Source: an uncultured Sphingomonadaceae bacterium (GTDB taxonomy: Bacteria > Pseudomonadota > Alphaproteobacteria > Sphingomonadales > Sphingomonadaceae). Taken from it: DNA of 64,000 nucleotides. The notes beneath the pieces were generated by a model. It searched no databases and was not told the DNA's origin. It was given only the letters and a program-made list of their open reading frames with translations. The DNA is taken from contig CANMVC010000001.1 in the NCBI GenBank assembly GCA_947501325.1, positions 434,001-498,000 on the forward strand. Direction: 5' to 3'. Shown here piece after piece: positions 1 to 8,551 of the stretch. Positions within the stretch are counted from its first letter, which is position 1. Every line of letters begins with the position of its first letter. A program made the translations under genes and the position numbers.

Positions 1-351
1 GGCGTCTTCACTGGCATCCTGGTGTCGGCGGTCAGCGGTTCCGGCGCGATTATTGAGCCGTGCCTCTACTGGCCCGACGCATCCAACCCGATCCATGCGG
101 CGACCATAGAACCGGCGCATTTTGCCAAGCTACCGACATTGGAAGCCAATAGCGCCGCATGGGAACTGACCCGGAAGCTGAAACAGGCGCTGGTTGACCT
201 GTTTCATGATCAGGGTGCGGCGCATCTGCAGATAGCGAAGACCTATCGTTACCGCGACAGCCTGGACCCCGCCGCCGATGCGTTGCTGCAGGACCTGAAA
301 AAAGCCGTTGATCCAAAGGGACTTATGAATCCGGGATCGCTCGGTCTATAG
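1..351 (+). CDS. FAD-linked oxidase, C-terminal part (cut by window start)
   Basis: The frame is open from base 1, so only the last ~116 residues are present. They end in VDPKGLMNPGSLGL, the usual closing motif of the FAD-linked oxidase C-terminal domain (GlcD / vanillyl-alcohol-oxidase type), which closes over the flavin and substrate. The FAD-binding half lies outside the window, so the substrate cannot be judged. The nitrilase-like gene starts 7 bases after the stop, so the two are probably co-transcribed. Family call from the terminal motif; the role in the neighbouring pathway is inference. Confidence 0.6.
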   Translation, partial: GVFTGILVSAVSGSGAIIEPCLYWPDASNPIHAATIEPAHFAKLPTLEANSAAWELTRKLKQALVDLFHDQGAAHLQIAKTYRYRDSLDPAADALLQDLKKAVDPKGLMNPGSLGL

Positions 352-357
352 TGTAGG

Positions 358-1512
358 ATGGATTTTGACCGCAGACAGATGATGGCCGCAGCGCTTTGTG
401 CCGCTGTCGCATCACCTGTTTCGGCCTCGACCGGAAAATATGATAAAGAAAAGACCATGACCGAAACCAAAAACTATGCCGCCGTCGCGATGCAACTGGC
501 TGCGCGTTCGATTGAAAAAACACCGGACAAGGCCGCGGCCCGCGCGCAGATGCTGGCGATGATTGGAGAGATCGAGACAAAGATCCGTTCCGCCACGATC
601 TTCGTCCAGCAATATAGCGGCAGTCCGGTCAAACTGGTGGTGTTGCCGGAATATCTGCTGACCAGCTATCCCGGGCGCATTTCCATTCCCGATTTTGCCG
701 ACAAGGCTGCACTGGAAGTGGACGGCCCGGAATATGAGGCGCTGGGCGCGATGGCACAGCGGCTGAAAATGTTCATTGCCGGCAATGCCTATGAAGTCGA
801 CGCCAATTTCCCCGGCCTCTATTTCCAGGCCAGTTTCGTGGTCGCGCCATCGGGCGATGTGGTGCTGCGCTATCGCCGGCTCAATTCCATGTTCGCGCCG
901 ACGCCGCATGATGTGTGGACGAAATATCTCGATATTTACGGCCTCGACGGCGTGTTCCCGGTAGCGAAGACGAAGATTGGCAATCTTTCTGCCATCGCCT
1001 CGGAAGAGATACTCTATCCCGAAATAGCCCGCGCCCATGCGCTGCGCGGTGCCGAGATTTTCGTGCACAGCTCTTCGGAAATAGGCTCCCCGCTCGACAC
1101 GCCCAAGGATATTGGCAAACGCGCGCGGGCGCAGGAAAATATGGCCTATGTCGTCTCCGCCAACACGGCGGGCATAGAAAACACCACCCTGCCGCTCGCT
1201 TCGGCCGATGGCAACAGCATGGTCGTGGACTATAAAGGCCGGGTGATGGCGGAATCGAATAGCGGCGAGACCTTTACCGCTTTTGCCGATATCGATCTGG
1301 GTGCCTTGCGCGCCGCACGCCGCAAACCGGCAATGACCAATTTCCTTGCGCGCCAGCGACTGGAGCTTTTTGCGGCCACTTATGGTAATTTGTCCGTACA
1401 AAAAGCCGATGGTTTGATTCAGAACAATGACATCATCTCTCCGGACCGCGACTATTTTCTGCGTACCCAGGAAGAAACCATCGAACGCATGATAAAGGAG
1501 GGCTTGATATGA
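358..1512 (+). CDS. Nitrilase-superfamily protein lacking catalytic Cys and Lys
   Basis: Carbon-nitrogen hydrolase fold, 384 aa. The catalytic Glu is present (E98 in VVLPEYLL). The lysine position of the usual YRK motif is Arg (R174 in RYRRLN), and the nucleophile position is Ser (S215 in AIASEEILYPE, where family members have I-C-x-E/D). The C-terminal part of the fold is intact, so this looks like a maintained, non-canonical member and not a decayed gene. The N-terminus MDFDRRQMMAAAL...SPVSAS resembles a Tat-type signal; an internal ATG at 457 would give a cytoplasmic form. The stop overlaps the next start as ATGA, indicating an operon. Normal amidase or nitrilase activity should not be assumed. 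Confidence 0.75.
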   Translation: MDFDRRQMMAAALCAAVASPVSASTGKYDKEKTMTETKNYAAVAMQLAARSIEKTPDKAAARAQMLAMIGEIETKIRSATIFVQQYSGSPVKLVVLPEYLLTSYPGRISIPDFADKAALEVDGPEYEALGAMAQRLKMFIAGNAYEVDANFPGLYFQASFVVAPSGDVVLRYRRLNSMFAPTPHDVWTKYLDIYGLDGVFPVAKTKIGNLSAIASEEILYPEIARAHALRGAEIFVHSSSEIGSPLDTPKDIGKRARAQENMAYVVSANTAGIENTTLPLASADGNSMVVDYKGRVMAESNSGETFTAFADIDLGALRAARRKPAMTNFLARQRLELFAATYGNLSVQKADGLIQNNDIISPDRDYFLRTQEETIERMIKEGLI

Positions 1513-2750
1513 GCACCACACCGACCGAGCAAAAACTCGACGTCGCACCGCCCTATAATGCGGTAGCACGTCATGGCGTTTCGCCCGAACCATCGCATGA
1601 CGAGATTGCGCGCTTTGATTTTCTCGCCAATTTCAACAAATTCCTTTCCGGCGCGCTCGGCCCGGGCAACAAACTTGCCTATGACCGACGCGTCCTGCCG
1701 GCTTTTCTGAAGGAACATGGCCGGGAACCGCAGGACCGTTTCGAGATCCGCCGCGCGATGAACAAGGATCCCTTCCATAAATTCTGGTCCGCGCTCAAAC
1801 GCAATTCGATGGAGATGCGCCAGCAAAATGGGCGGTCCATGGTGCTGCGCCAGATTGACGAACTGAATGCCAGGGCCCGGCAATTTAATGAAGGCCGTGA
1901 TACATTGGAACTCAACCCGGAAATCGACGTGCCGCGCTACCAGTCGGCCGTCGATATCCACTGCATGCCCGGCAGCTATCATGGCGAAGAGCTGCCCGGT
2001 GATGTCTCGGCAGGCGCCAATTATGATTGCGGTATCTTTGCCACCACCGCCGGCGGCCTTGGCGCGCTGTCCGATGGCGGCGGGCAGGCGCTGGTGGAAT
2101 GGATCAAGAAGGAACGCCCCGGCTGGGAACCCAGACGTGTACTCGATATCGGGACCACGGTTGGTCATAATATCGTACCGCTGGCGCTGGCTTTTCCCAA
2201 TACGGAATTTATCGCCATCGATACGGCTGCGCCCATTTTGCGTTACGCCCATGCCCGCGCGCAATCACTCGGTGCGACCAATATCACATTCATTCAGGCC
2301 AATGCCGAAGATTTATCGCGCTGGGACGATGGCACATTTGACTGGGTCCAGACCACCATGTTCCTGCATGAAACCAGCGGCAAGGCGCTGCCCCGGATTA
2401 TCGCAGAGGGCTATCGCGTGCTTGCTGATGGCGGCCTGATGTTCCATCTCGAACAACCGGAATACTCCGATGCCATGCCGCTTTACGAGCAATTTATCCG
2501 CGACTGGGATGCGTTTAACAATAACGAACCCTTCTGGTCCTCGATGCACGCGCTCGATATGAAAACTGTCATGGTTGAAGCCGGATTTGACCGGGCAGAG
2601 CTGTTTGAAAGCGGAGTCAGGGCAGTGGTCGATACGGATATCTTCCCCGAGGCCGCGACCGGTGACGATGAAGATCATGGCCGGGCGGCCTATTGGCATG
2701 CCTATGGCGCATGGAAAAATAGCGATCAGATGCAACACGCGGCGGAGTGA
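1509..2750 (+). CDS. SAM-dependent methyltransferase with long N-terminal domain (copy 1)
   Basis: Class I methyltransferase, 413 aa. The SAM-binding motif I is VLDIGTTVGH (211-220), followed by the acidic strand end FIAIDTAAP and a motif VLADGGLMFHLE typical of the UbiE/COQ5-like fold. About 200 residues precede motif I, including HCMPGSY at 151-157; the same domain precedes the methyltransferase at 5943-7130, so both copies belong to one subfamily. The start overlaps the nitrilase stop (ATGA). A small helical protein follows after 3 bases, the same pairing as in copy 2. The methyl acceptor is not evident from sequence. Confidence 0.85.
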   Translation: MSTTPTEQKLDVAPPYNAVARHGVSPEPSHDEIARFDFLANFNKFLSGALGPGNKLAYDRRVLPAFLKEHGREPQDRFEIRRAMNKDPFHKFWSALKRNSMEMRQQNGRSMVLRQIDELNARARQFNEGRDTLELNPEIDVPRYQSAVDIHCMPGSYHGEELPGDVSAGANYDCGIFATTAGGLGALSDGGGQALVEWIKKERPGWEPRRVLDIGTTVGHNIVPLALAFPNTEFIAIDTAAPILRYAHARAQSLGATNITFIQANAEDLSRWDDGTFDWVQTTMFLHETSGKALPRIIAEGYRVLADGGLMFHLEQPEYSDAMPLYEQFIRDWDAFNNNEPFWSSMHALDMKTVMVEAGFDRAELFESGVRAVVDTDIFPEAATGDDEDHGRAAYWHAYGAWKNSDQMQHAAE

Positions 2751-2753
2751 ATC

Positions 2754-3116
2754 ATGGCTGAAGAAAATTTCGACTGGATGGCCGCGGCCAATAAAAAGGC
2801 CAAAGGCAAACGTCCGGAATATTTTGACGATCCCGAAGACGAACGGATGCTGTCGATCCTGATGGCCGTGGTCGGCGAAGTGTCTGTGCTGCGCGAGCGG
2901 ATGGATACGGTCGAACGGCTGCTCGAAGCCAAGGGGTCAATCAACCGTGCGGATATTGAAAGCTACACGCCCGACAAACAGGCCGCCTATGAGCGCGGCG
3001 CGATGATCCGCGAATATATTTATCGCGTCATGCGCGGCCCGCATCAGATGGTTCAGGAACTGGAACAAAGCGAACCGCCCGTCGAAGAAGTCAGCCGGGA
3101 ACTGAAGGAAATCTAG
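2754..3116 (+). CDS. Small helical protein paired with methyltransferase (copy 1)
   Basis: 120 aa, acidic, no signal peptide or membrane segment, probably all helix with a coiled-coil stretch around MLSILMAVVGEVSVLRERMD (about 31-50). The piece FDDPEDERMLSILMAVVGEV resembles FDDPGMDRFVAVVMNMAQEM in the small protein at 5665-5973, and both sit directly downstream of a methyltransferase of the same subfamily. GGAG lies 6 bases before the ATG, inside the methyltransferase gene, so expression is coupled. I know no function for this family; a partner or accessory subunit of the methyltransferase is the simplest inference. Confidence 0.75.
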   Translation: MAEENFDWMAAANKKAKGKRPEYFDDPEDERMLSILMAVVGEVSVLRERMDTVERLLEAKGSINRADIESYTPDKQAAYERGAMIREYIYRVMRGPHQMVQELEQSEPPVEEVSRELKEI

Positions 3117-3128
3117 CAGCGCAAACCG

Positions 3129-3821
3129 CTAAAAAGGCTTCACCGCCCCCAGGAAACAGACGCCCGCAATCGTGATCCAGTAGATATAGGCGGCAATCCG
3201 GGCCTGCCCGATTTCCCGTTCGAGCGCATTTTCTTCTGCCGCATCGGGACCCTCGGCCAGCTTGCGGAACCGCACGGTCCAGCGGCGCATGACCACGCGC
3301 AGGAACAGACCGATACATAGCGCAAAGGCGTAAAGACCGATTTTGGCGGGATACCAGTGGTTGCCCTCACCCGAGGTAATCGGACCGCTGCCCTCCAGAG
3401 CCATGAACGTGACGATGAACAGAATCGCGATCAAGGGATAGCGCAGCATCTCCTCGATTTTGGTCACCTTGACGCCGATATCGGTTTCACGCTTGATAAA
3501 AGCGGTCCATGTCATCGCGAGCCAGATCGCGAAAAACAGCCACATCCACCAGATTCCCGAACCATCAAGGGAAGGCACAAAACCATAAAGCTTGCCCATA
3601 TGAAGGCCGAGCGGAAGCAACAGGACTATTCCGGTTCGGGCCAATATGTCGATCCGGTAAGCCGTTTCCATATGCCGCCGCCGTTCTTCCAGCGACAGGT
3701 TGCGGTTTGTGACATTATAGCTGGTCTGGAAAACACCCCATTCGCCGCCCAGCCAGTAAACCATCGCCAGAATGTGGATCCAGCGCAAAATGCTCAGTTC
3801 ATTCGTGGTGAGAAATTCCAT
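3129..3821 (-). CDS. Multi-pass membrane protein (PuuD/CopD-like N-terminal helix)
   Basis: About 230 aa with some six hydrophobic segments. The first, ILRWIHILAMVYWLGGEWGVF, has the WIH...W-G pattern seen in PuuD-type and CopD-type membrane proteins, where the His can bind a metal or heme. I chose the ATG at 3821 because GGGAGGA precedes it; the open frame runs further upstream but through the promoter region. It diverges from the gene at 3931 across a perfect palindrome and converges with the small-protein gene 12 bases away. Function unknown; a membrane electron carrier or oxidase partner is possible. Confidence 0.65.
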   Translation of the reverse strand: MEFLTTNELSILRWIHILAMVYWLGGEWGVFQTSYNVTNRNLSLEERRRHMETAYRIDILARTGIVLLLPLGLHMGKLYGFVPSLDGSGIWWMWLFFAIWLAMTWTAFIKRETDIGVKVTKIEEMLRYPLIAILFIVTFMALEGSGPITSGEGNHWYPAKIGLYAFALCIGLFLRVVMRRWTVRFRKLAEGPDAAEENALEREIGQARIAAYIYWITIAGVCFLGAVKPF

Positions 3822-3859
3822 TACCAACGTCCTCCCAGACCGTGTAAATAACTGATTGT

Positions 3860-3877
3860 AATTTGTCCGGACAAATT
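3860..3877. promoter_or_regulatory. 18-bp perfect palindrome, probable operator (site 1)
   Basis: AATTTGTCCGGACAAATT, a perfect palindrome between the divergent genes starting at 3821 (-) and 3931 (+). The identical 18 bases occur once more, at 11222-11239, again between divergent genes of the same locus. Half-sites TTGTCC/GGACAA resemble operators of FCD-type GntR regulators, but the regulator family is inference and no regulator gene lies nearby. Confidence 0.7.
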
Positions 3878-3930
3878 CCTCTTGGCAAGAGAAAAATGCA
3901 CTGGCATGAAGAAAGACAAGGAGAAACGGG

Positions 3931-4659
3931 ATGAAGCATCGCATTATCGAAGGCCGTCTGGAATATACGTCGCGCAAACCGGAAATGGAGGGCCAGAATC
4001 GCGGTTTTGAAACCTTCATGTTTACCCATCATAGCGACGGCAAGGTGACGATGCGGGCGCATTGCGAGATTTACGATCCGGAACCGACCGTGATGCGCGA
4101 CATCATTTACGCCATTGACGAGCATAAGCAGCCGATGGACTGCCACGTCCGGCTGACCGTTGGCGATGAATTTATGGGGTCAGGCTGGATGCGGTTTGAT
4201 GGCAGTCATGTCGAAATGGAATCCTATGGCCCCGCCATCGGGCGGCTGTCCCAGCGGGTCGCAGCAGAGTTACCGCTCGACGGTTTTGGCACCCATCCGA
4301 TTGTGTCGGACGGCTATATGCTCTCGACCAAGGACTGGGACAAGGAAACCAAGCGACTGCTCAATTGCTATCTGCCCTCACCCGATCACCGCGGAGCCAC
4401 GCCGCCACAAATTGCGCAGGTGAAGATCGGCGCGATCTATCTCGGCAAGGAAGAGGTCACCGTCCCTGCCGGTACCTTTCAATGCAAACATCTGCAATTT
4501 GTCGATGATGCCAGCATCGTTCCGGGAACCGGCGGCATGGCGGGCGAGCATCCCGCCTATGATGTATGGATTACCGACGACGAAGACGGCCTGTTCGTGC
4601 AAGGCGGCGTCGGCGGCTATATGATGACCTGGTACGAGCTGGTCGAACTCAAACGGTAA
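3931..4659 (+). CDS. Conserved hypothetical protein, beta-rich (DUF3108-like pattern)
   Basis: 242 aa, no signal peptide. Many alternating hydrophobic strands suggest a beta-barrel or lipocalin-like fold; the segment VTVPAGTFQCKHLQF followed by YDVWITDDEDGLFVQ resembles the closing half of DUF3108-type proteins, but that match is weak. The start has GGAG 7 bases upstream, and the promoter region carries operator site 1, which ties the gene to the locus. Its 3' end overlaps the convergent MDR gene by 11 bases. I cannot assign a function. Confidence 0.65.
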   Translation: MKHRIIEGRLEYTSRKPEMEGQNRGFETFMFTHHSDGKVTMRAHCEIYDPEPTVMRDIIYAIDEHKQPMDCHVRLTVGDEFMGSGWMRFDGSHVEMESYGPAIGRLSQRVAAELPLDGFGTHPIVSDGYMLSTKDWDKETKRLLNCYLPSPDHRGATPPQIAQVKIGAIYLGKEEVTVPAGTFQCKHLQFVDDASIVPGTGGMAGEHPAYDVWITDDEDGLFVQGGVGGYMMTWYELVELKR

Positions 4660-5668
4660 TCATCACCTTGCCCATATGGCTGCCGCTTTCCAGATGCGTG
4701 AAAGCGGCCGGCGCATCATTGAAATCGAACACGCTTTCGACCAGCAGCTCGATATTGTTTTGCGCGACCACATCCAGTGCCTGCTGCAACATTGCACGAT
4801 TGCCGGACGCGATACCCTTGATGGCGATATTCTTGCCGATCAGCGCGCCCTGACTGGCACTGGCTTGATCCTGCGGCGTTCCGGAAAGCGCGCCCAATGT
4901 GCCGATACGCGCATTGACGGCGCACGCCGCCACGGTCTCGCCCAGCGCCGGAAAGCCCAATGTGTCGACAACCACATCTGCGCCGCGCCCGCCGGTGGCT
5001 TCCAGCAGTGCGGCGCCCCAATCCGGCCGGTCGCGATAGTTGATCCCGTAATCCGCACCCATTTCCTTTGCGCGCGCCAGTTTTTCCTCGCTCGACGAGG
5101 TGATCGCGAAATCCATACCCATGGCCTTGGCCAGCTGCAGCGCGAATATGGACACTCCGCCGGTGCCTTGCGCGAGGACAAGATCGCCCGGCCCCGCATC
5201 ACCAAAGGCGATCATCGCATGCCAGACCGTGCTGCCGACCACCGAAAAGGTCGCCGCACTGCTGTCACTGACATTTTCAGGCACAATGATAGCGGCATTC
5301 GCCGGCAAGATGATTTTCTCGGCCAGCCAGCCATTGGCCGTCACGCCCAGATCGCCGGCAAATACCGCGAAGCTATAGGCCCCATCGAGCCAGGTGGTAA
5401 AATGCGGCGCCATCACACGCGTGCCCACTTCAAGCCCCGAAACATCAGCACCAACAGCCTCGATCACGCCGACACCGTCGGACAATGGCACGCGATCTTC
5501 GGGCAATTCCGTACCATAATCGCCCCGCAACACCATCAGGTCCCGATAGTTGAGACCGGCGGCCGACACCTTCACCAGTATTTCTCCGGGGCCCGGCTCC
5601 GGTTCCGGATGGTCGGCCAGCTGCAATCCGCCAATGCCGGTTCGTGATCCGATTTGCCAAGCCTTCAT
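4649..5668 (-). CDS. Zinc-independent MDR alcohol dehydrogenase / quinone oxidoreductase family
   Basis: 339 aa medium-chain dehydrogenase/reductase. The N-terminal GroES-like half contains AAGLNYRDLMVLRGDYG, the quinone-oxidoreductase type of motif without zinc ligands, and the Rossmann half has the nucleotide-binding AQGTGGVSIFALQLAKAMG. It probably uses NAD(P)H to reduce an enone or quinone-like intermediate. It is the last gene of the leftward transcript that starts near 11160; its start overlaps the stop of the small-protein gene at 5665. The 3' end overlaps the convergent gene at 3931-4659. Family call is firm, substrate unknown. Confidence 0.85.
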   Translation of the reverse strand: MKAWQIGSRTGIGGLQLADHPEPEPGPGEILVKVSAAGLNYRDLMVLRGDYGTELPEDRVPLSDGVGVIEAVGADVSGLEVGTRVMAPHFTTWLDGAYSFAVFAGDLGVTANGWLAEKIILPANAAIIVPENVSDSSAATFSVVGSTVWHAMIAFGDAGPGDLVLAQGTGGVSIFALQLAKAMGMDFAITSSSEEKLARAKEMGADYGINYRDRPDWGAALLEATGGRGADVVVDTLGFPALGETVAACAVNARIGTLGALSGTPQDQASASQGALIGKNIAIKGIASGNRAMLQQALDVVAQNNIELLVESVFDFNDAPAAFTHLESGSHMGKVMITV

Positions 5669-5973
5669 GCGTTGTCACTCCCTTGTTCGCGCAGCGGCGC
5701 AAAAATGCGGTCGATAAATATTTTCAGTTTCGCTTCCCGATCGGCCTCGGACGCCTGCAACCCTTCGAGCGCCATCAGCCGCTCTTCCTGAACCCACATT
5801 TCCTGCGCCATATTCATCACAACGGCGACGAAGCGGTCCATGCCGGGGTCGTCGAAAAATTTTGGTTTGCCGTCCGGACCATAGATGTCCTTGGGCGTGT
5901 CGTCGGGTTTAAATGCCGGACCCGGATTTGCGGTTTCGCCGCTCACCGTTTCCATGCTCCGAAACCGAACCAC
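5665..5973 (-). CDS. Small helical protein paired with methyltransferase (copy 2)
   Basis: 102 aa from a GTG with GAAGG six bases upstream; an ATG at 5955 with a closely spaced GGAG is the alternative. Both starts lie inside or beside the end of the methyltransferase gene, so the genes overlap. The FDDP-x-x-DR motif and the following helix match the small protein at 2754-3116. No membrane segment or signal peptide. Function unknown; the repeated linkage to the same methyltransferase subfamily suggests a partner protein. Confidence 0.7.
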   Translation of the reverse strand: MVRFRSMETVSGETANPGPAFKPDDTPKDIYGPDGKPKFFDDPGMDRFVAVVMNMAQEMWVQEERLMALEGLQASEADREAKLKIFIDRIFAPLREQGSDNA

Positions 5974-7130
5974 ATAATGCCTTCGGCCAGCCGTCCCGTG
6001 GTTTCACTGTCGACCGCATTGGCACTTTCATCCGCAATCGCCTGCGCTACCGCTTCCTCGCCATAGATGCCGATGCTGGGAACGACGAACTGGAAATAGT
6101 CATCCGCCGCAAAGCCCCCGGCCTTGCATAATTCGGGCGGGCTTTCGTCGCGATAGCCTTTGTAAAACGGTTCCGAATTATACCAGCTATCCCAGTCGAG
6201 ATAAAAGCCGTCAAAGGCGTTCATCTGGTCATTGGGTGGCAATTCCATGTGGAGCAGCAGACCGCCGGGTTTCAGTACCCGATAGGCTTCCTTAAACGCC
6301 GCGGCGCGGGCCTTTTTCGACAATTCGTGCAGGAACATCGAGGAAAAGACGAGGTCAAAACTGGCGTCGGGATAGTCCAGTGCATCGGCCGACATTTGCG
6401 CAAAATGGACTTCCTGACCCTGCATTTTTGCGCGCGCCGAGGCATAGCGCAGACCGCCAGCCGCCGCGTCAATCGCCTCGACCTTTGCGTCGGGATAGGC
6501 CCGTTTCCACGGCAATGTATTGTGCCCAATGGTGCAACCCGTATCGAGAATGCTCTGCGGCTGAAAGTCCGGGAATTTGCCCTTCACATAGGCGGCCATG
6601 GACAGGCCAATATCATCCAGATTGGCGCCCATCAGACCCATGGAAAACACCGCCAGCCCCTGATCATAGACCGCGCCGGCCTCCAGCGTCGCACCGCCGC
6701 GCGTATAGCTGCCCGGCATCAGATGCACTTCGATCGCATCGACATTGCGGGGAATATCGAGATCAGGGTCCAAGTCTACAGAGCCGGGCCGTTCGGCAAC
6801 TTTGGCGGCCTCTGCTTCCAGCCGTTCGATATCGCGGGCCACCACGTCTCCCGATGCCTGCCAGACCATTTTTTGCGCCTGCACCCGCACGGCCGAATAG
6901 ATGTTGAACGCCGGATCACCGCGGAGCGCCAGATGCGCTTCGTTGCTGGTTTCCGGCGCGCGGCCTGTTTCGCGGGCAAAGGCCGGGGCCGCACGCTTGT
7001 CATAGGCGGTGCGCAAGTCTCCGGCGAGATCATTGAGAATGAACGCCCGGATACCGGATACAAAGCGCCCGCGGGCCGCTTCTTCCGCCGTCAGTTCCGG
7101 TTTCATCGGATGTTGTAGTTCCACGCCCAT
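5943..7130 (-). CDS. SAM-dependent methyltransferase with long N-terminal domain (copy 2)
   Basis: 395 aa class I methyltransferase, motif I SILDTGCTIGHN (193-204), acidic strand end KVEAIDAAAG, and VLKPGGLLLHMELPP later. The ~190-residue N-terminal region, including EVHLMPGSY (134-142), corresponds to that of the copy at 1509-2750, so this is a divergent paralogue. The start overlaps the aldehyde dehydrogenase stop by one base (TGATG). Two methyltransferases of one subfamily in one locus could methylate different positions of a compound or work as a heteromer; neither is shown by the sequence. Confidence 0.85.
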   Translation of the reverse strand: MGVELQHPMKPELTAEEAARGRFVSGIRAFILNDLAGDLRTAYDKRAAPAFARETGRAPETSNEAHLALRGDPAFNIYSAVRVQAQKMVWQASGDVVARDIERLEAEAAKVAERPGSVDLDPDLDIPRNVDAIEVHLMPGSYTRGGATLEAGAVYDQGLAVFSMGLMGANLDDIGLSMAAYVKGKFPDFQPQSILDTGCTIGHNTLPWKRAYPDAKVEAIDAAAGGLRYASARAKMQGQEVHFAQMSADALDYPDASFDLVFSSMFLHELSKKARAAAFKEAYRVLKPGGLLLHMELPPNDQMNAFDGFYLDWDSWYNSEPFYKGYRDESPPELCKAGGFAADDYFQFVVPSIGIYGEEAVAQAIADESANAVDSETTGRLAEGIMWFGFGAWKR

Positions 7131-8551
7131 CAGAAATTCTCCTCTGCAAAAGCTTCTATTCGCGCTGCCTCGCCGGTTTGCCGGATCAGCGCCTGTTTGC
7201 GGAAAAAGCGCATCAACCCGCTTGCGCCCATCCGCGATGCGCCGAGCCCGGAATAGCCGAAGCTCGATTTTTCGGCTTCCCAGACCATTGACGTTAGCGA
7301 ACCGTCATTGATTGAGACCGCGCCCGCCTTCAACCTGGTGCCGATCCGCTCTGCTTCTGTGGCACATCCGCCAACAACCGCAGCGGACAATCCGAAGATA
7401 CTGTCATTCGCCTGCGCAATCGCCTGTTCAATCTGATCATAGATCACGACCGGGATGACGGGGCCGAAATTCTCCTCCCGCATGATGTCCGCATCCGGCG
7501 GAACATCGGTGAGTATCGTGGGCCTGAGATAGAGCCCGCCGCCGAGATTTTCGACGGTGCCGCCAGTGATCAGTTTGGCGCCCTTGCTGACCGCGTCGTC
7601 AATCTGATGCTGGGCAATTTCTGCTTGTTTTTCAAAGATAAAAGGCCCGATATGGCCCAGATTGATATCCGGGTAATTGAGCTCCACCGCCTCTGCCTGA
7701 ACGGTCAGACTGGCGAGGAACGGCGCGGCAATTTCCCGCGCCACATAGACCCGCTCGATCGACTGACAGGCTTGCCCCGTGTTGACGATACTGGCCCTGA
7801 GCGCCGTGGCCGCCGCCCTTTCCGGATCGGCGCTGGCCAGTACAATCATCGGATCCTTCCCACCCAGCTCGAGACTCGCCGGAATAAAGGCCTGCGCGGC
7901 ACTTTCACCAACTTTCCGCCCCGTCGCCACCGACCCGGTAAAACAGACATAATCCACTTGTTCGACCATAGCCGCCCCAGTCGCGCCATCGCCCTCGATG
8001 ATCGACAGAACTGCGGCTAATTCCGGGATTTTCTTGACGGTTTCCATCAGCGGTTTGATGAAACGCGGCGTCACTTCCGACGGTTTCACCAGCACCGCTG
8101 ATCCCGCCATCAGCGCGGGAATGACGTCAATAAGCGCGAGAGTCATCGGGAAGTTCCACGGACTGATCACTCCAACCAATTCATAGGGCACGAGCCGCGT
8201 AGAAGTGGTGATAGTCGGCACCGATGTCGGTTGATCAACCAACTGACCATCAGCCATAAGCTGCGGCGCCATAGAAGCCCACCGCCTGATCTGTCCCGGC
8301 ACCCCTGATGCTTCAATCTTCGATATACCGCCACGGCCGGTATCAGCCGTCAGAGCCGGGATAATCGCACCAAGATGGACCTTAATCGCATCAGCCCATT
8401 GCAGCAATACTGTCCCGCGCTCTTCGGGTGTTTTTGCGGCCCAGTCCTTTTGTGCAGCACGAAGCCGCTTTGCTTCATCGGCCACCGCATCGGCATCCAA
8501 AGGCGCGATGTCATAGTCCGCTATCCCCGTGCGCGGATTGCGTATCTTCAT
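7130..8551 (-). CDS. Aldehyde dehydrogenase family protein
   Basis: 473 aa NAD(P)-dependent aldehyde dehydrogenase. The cofactor and active-site landmarks are in place: SPWNFPMTLAL (130-140), FTGSVATGRKVG (204-215), catalytic Glu in LELGGKDP (E228) and nucleophilic Cys in GQACQS (C262). It should oxidise an aldehyde to an acid in the cytoplasm. It is translationally coupled at both ends, overlapping the deacetylase stop upstream (ATGA) and the methyltransferase start downstream. Succinate-semialdehyde-like substrates are common in this group, but I cannot specify one. Confidence 0.9.
   Translation of the reverse strand: MKIRNPRTGIADYDIAPLDADAVADEAKRLRAAQKDWAAKTPEERGTVLLQWADAIKVHLGAIIPALTADTGRGGISKIEASGVPGQIRRWASMAPQLMADGQLVDQPTSVPTITTSTRLVPYELVGVISPWNFPMTLALIDVIPALMAGSAVLVKPSEVTPRFIKPLMETVKKIPELAAVLSIIEGDGATGAAMVEQVDYVCFTGSVATGRKVGESAAQAFIPASLELGGKDPMIVLASADPERAAATALRASIVNTGQACQSIERVYVAREIAAPFLASLTVQAEAVELNYPDINLGHIGPFIFEKQAEIAQHQIDDAVSKGAKLITGGTVENLGGGLYLRPTILTDVPPDADIMREENFGPVIPVVIYDQIEQAIAQANDSIFGLSAAVVGGCATEAERIGTRLKAGAVSINDGSLTSMVWEAEKSSFGYSGLGASRMGASGLMRFFRKQALIRQTGEAARIEAFAEENF

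Noticed and set aside
412-1593. Long open frame on the minus strand opposite the nitrilase-like gene
   Set aside because: It is the antisense shadow of a gene with clear family motifs; its translation is rich in His/Arg and shows no domain.
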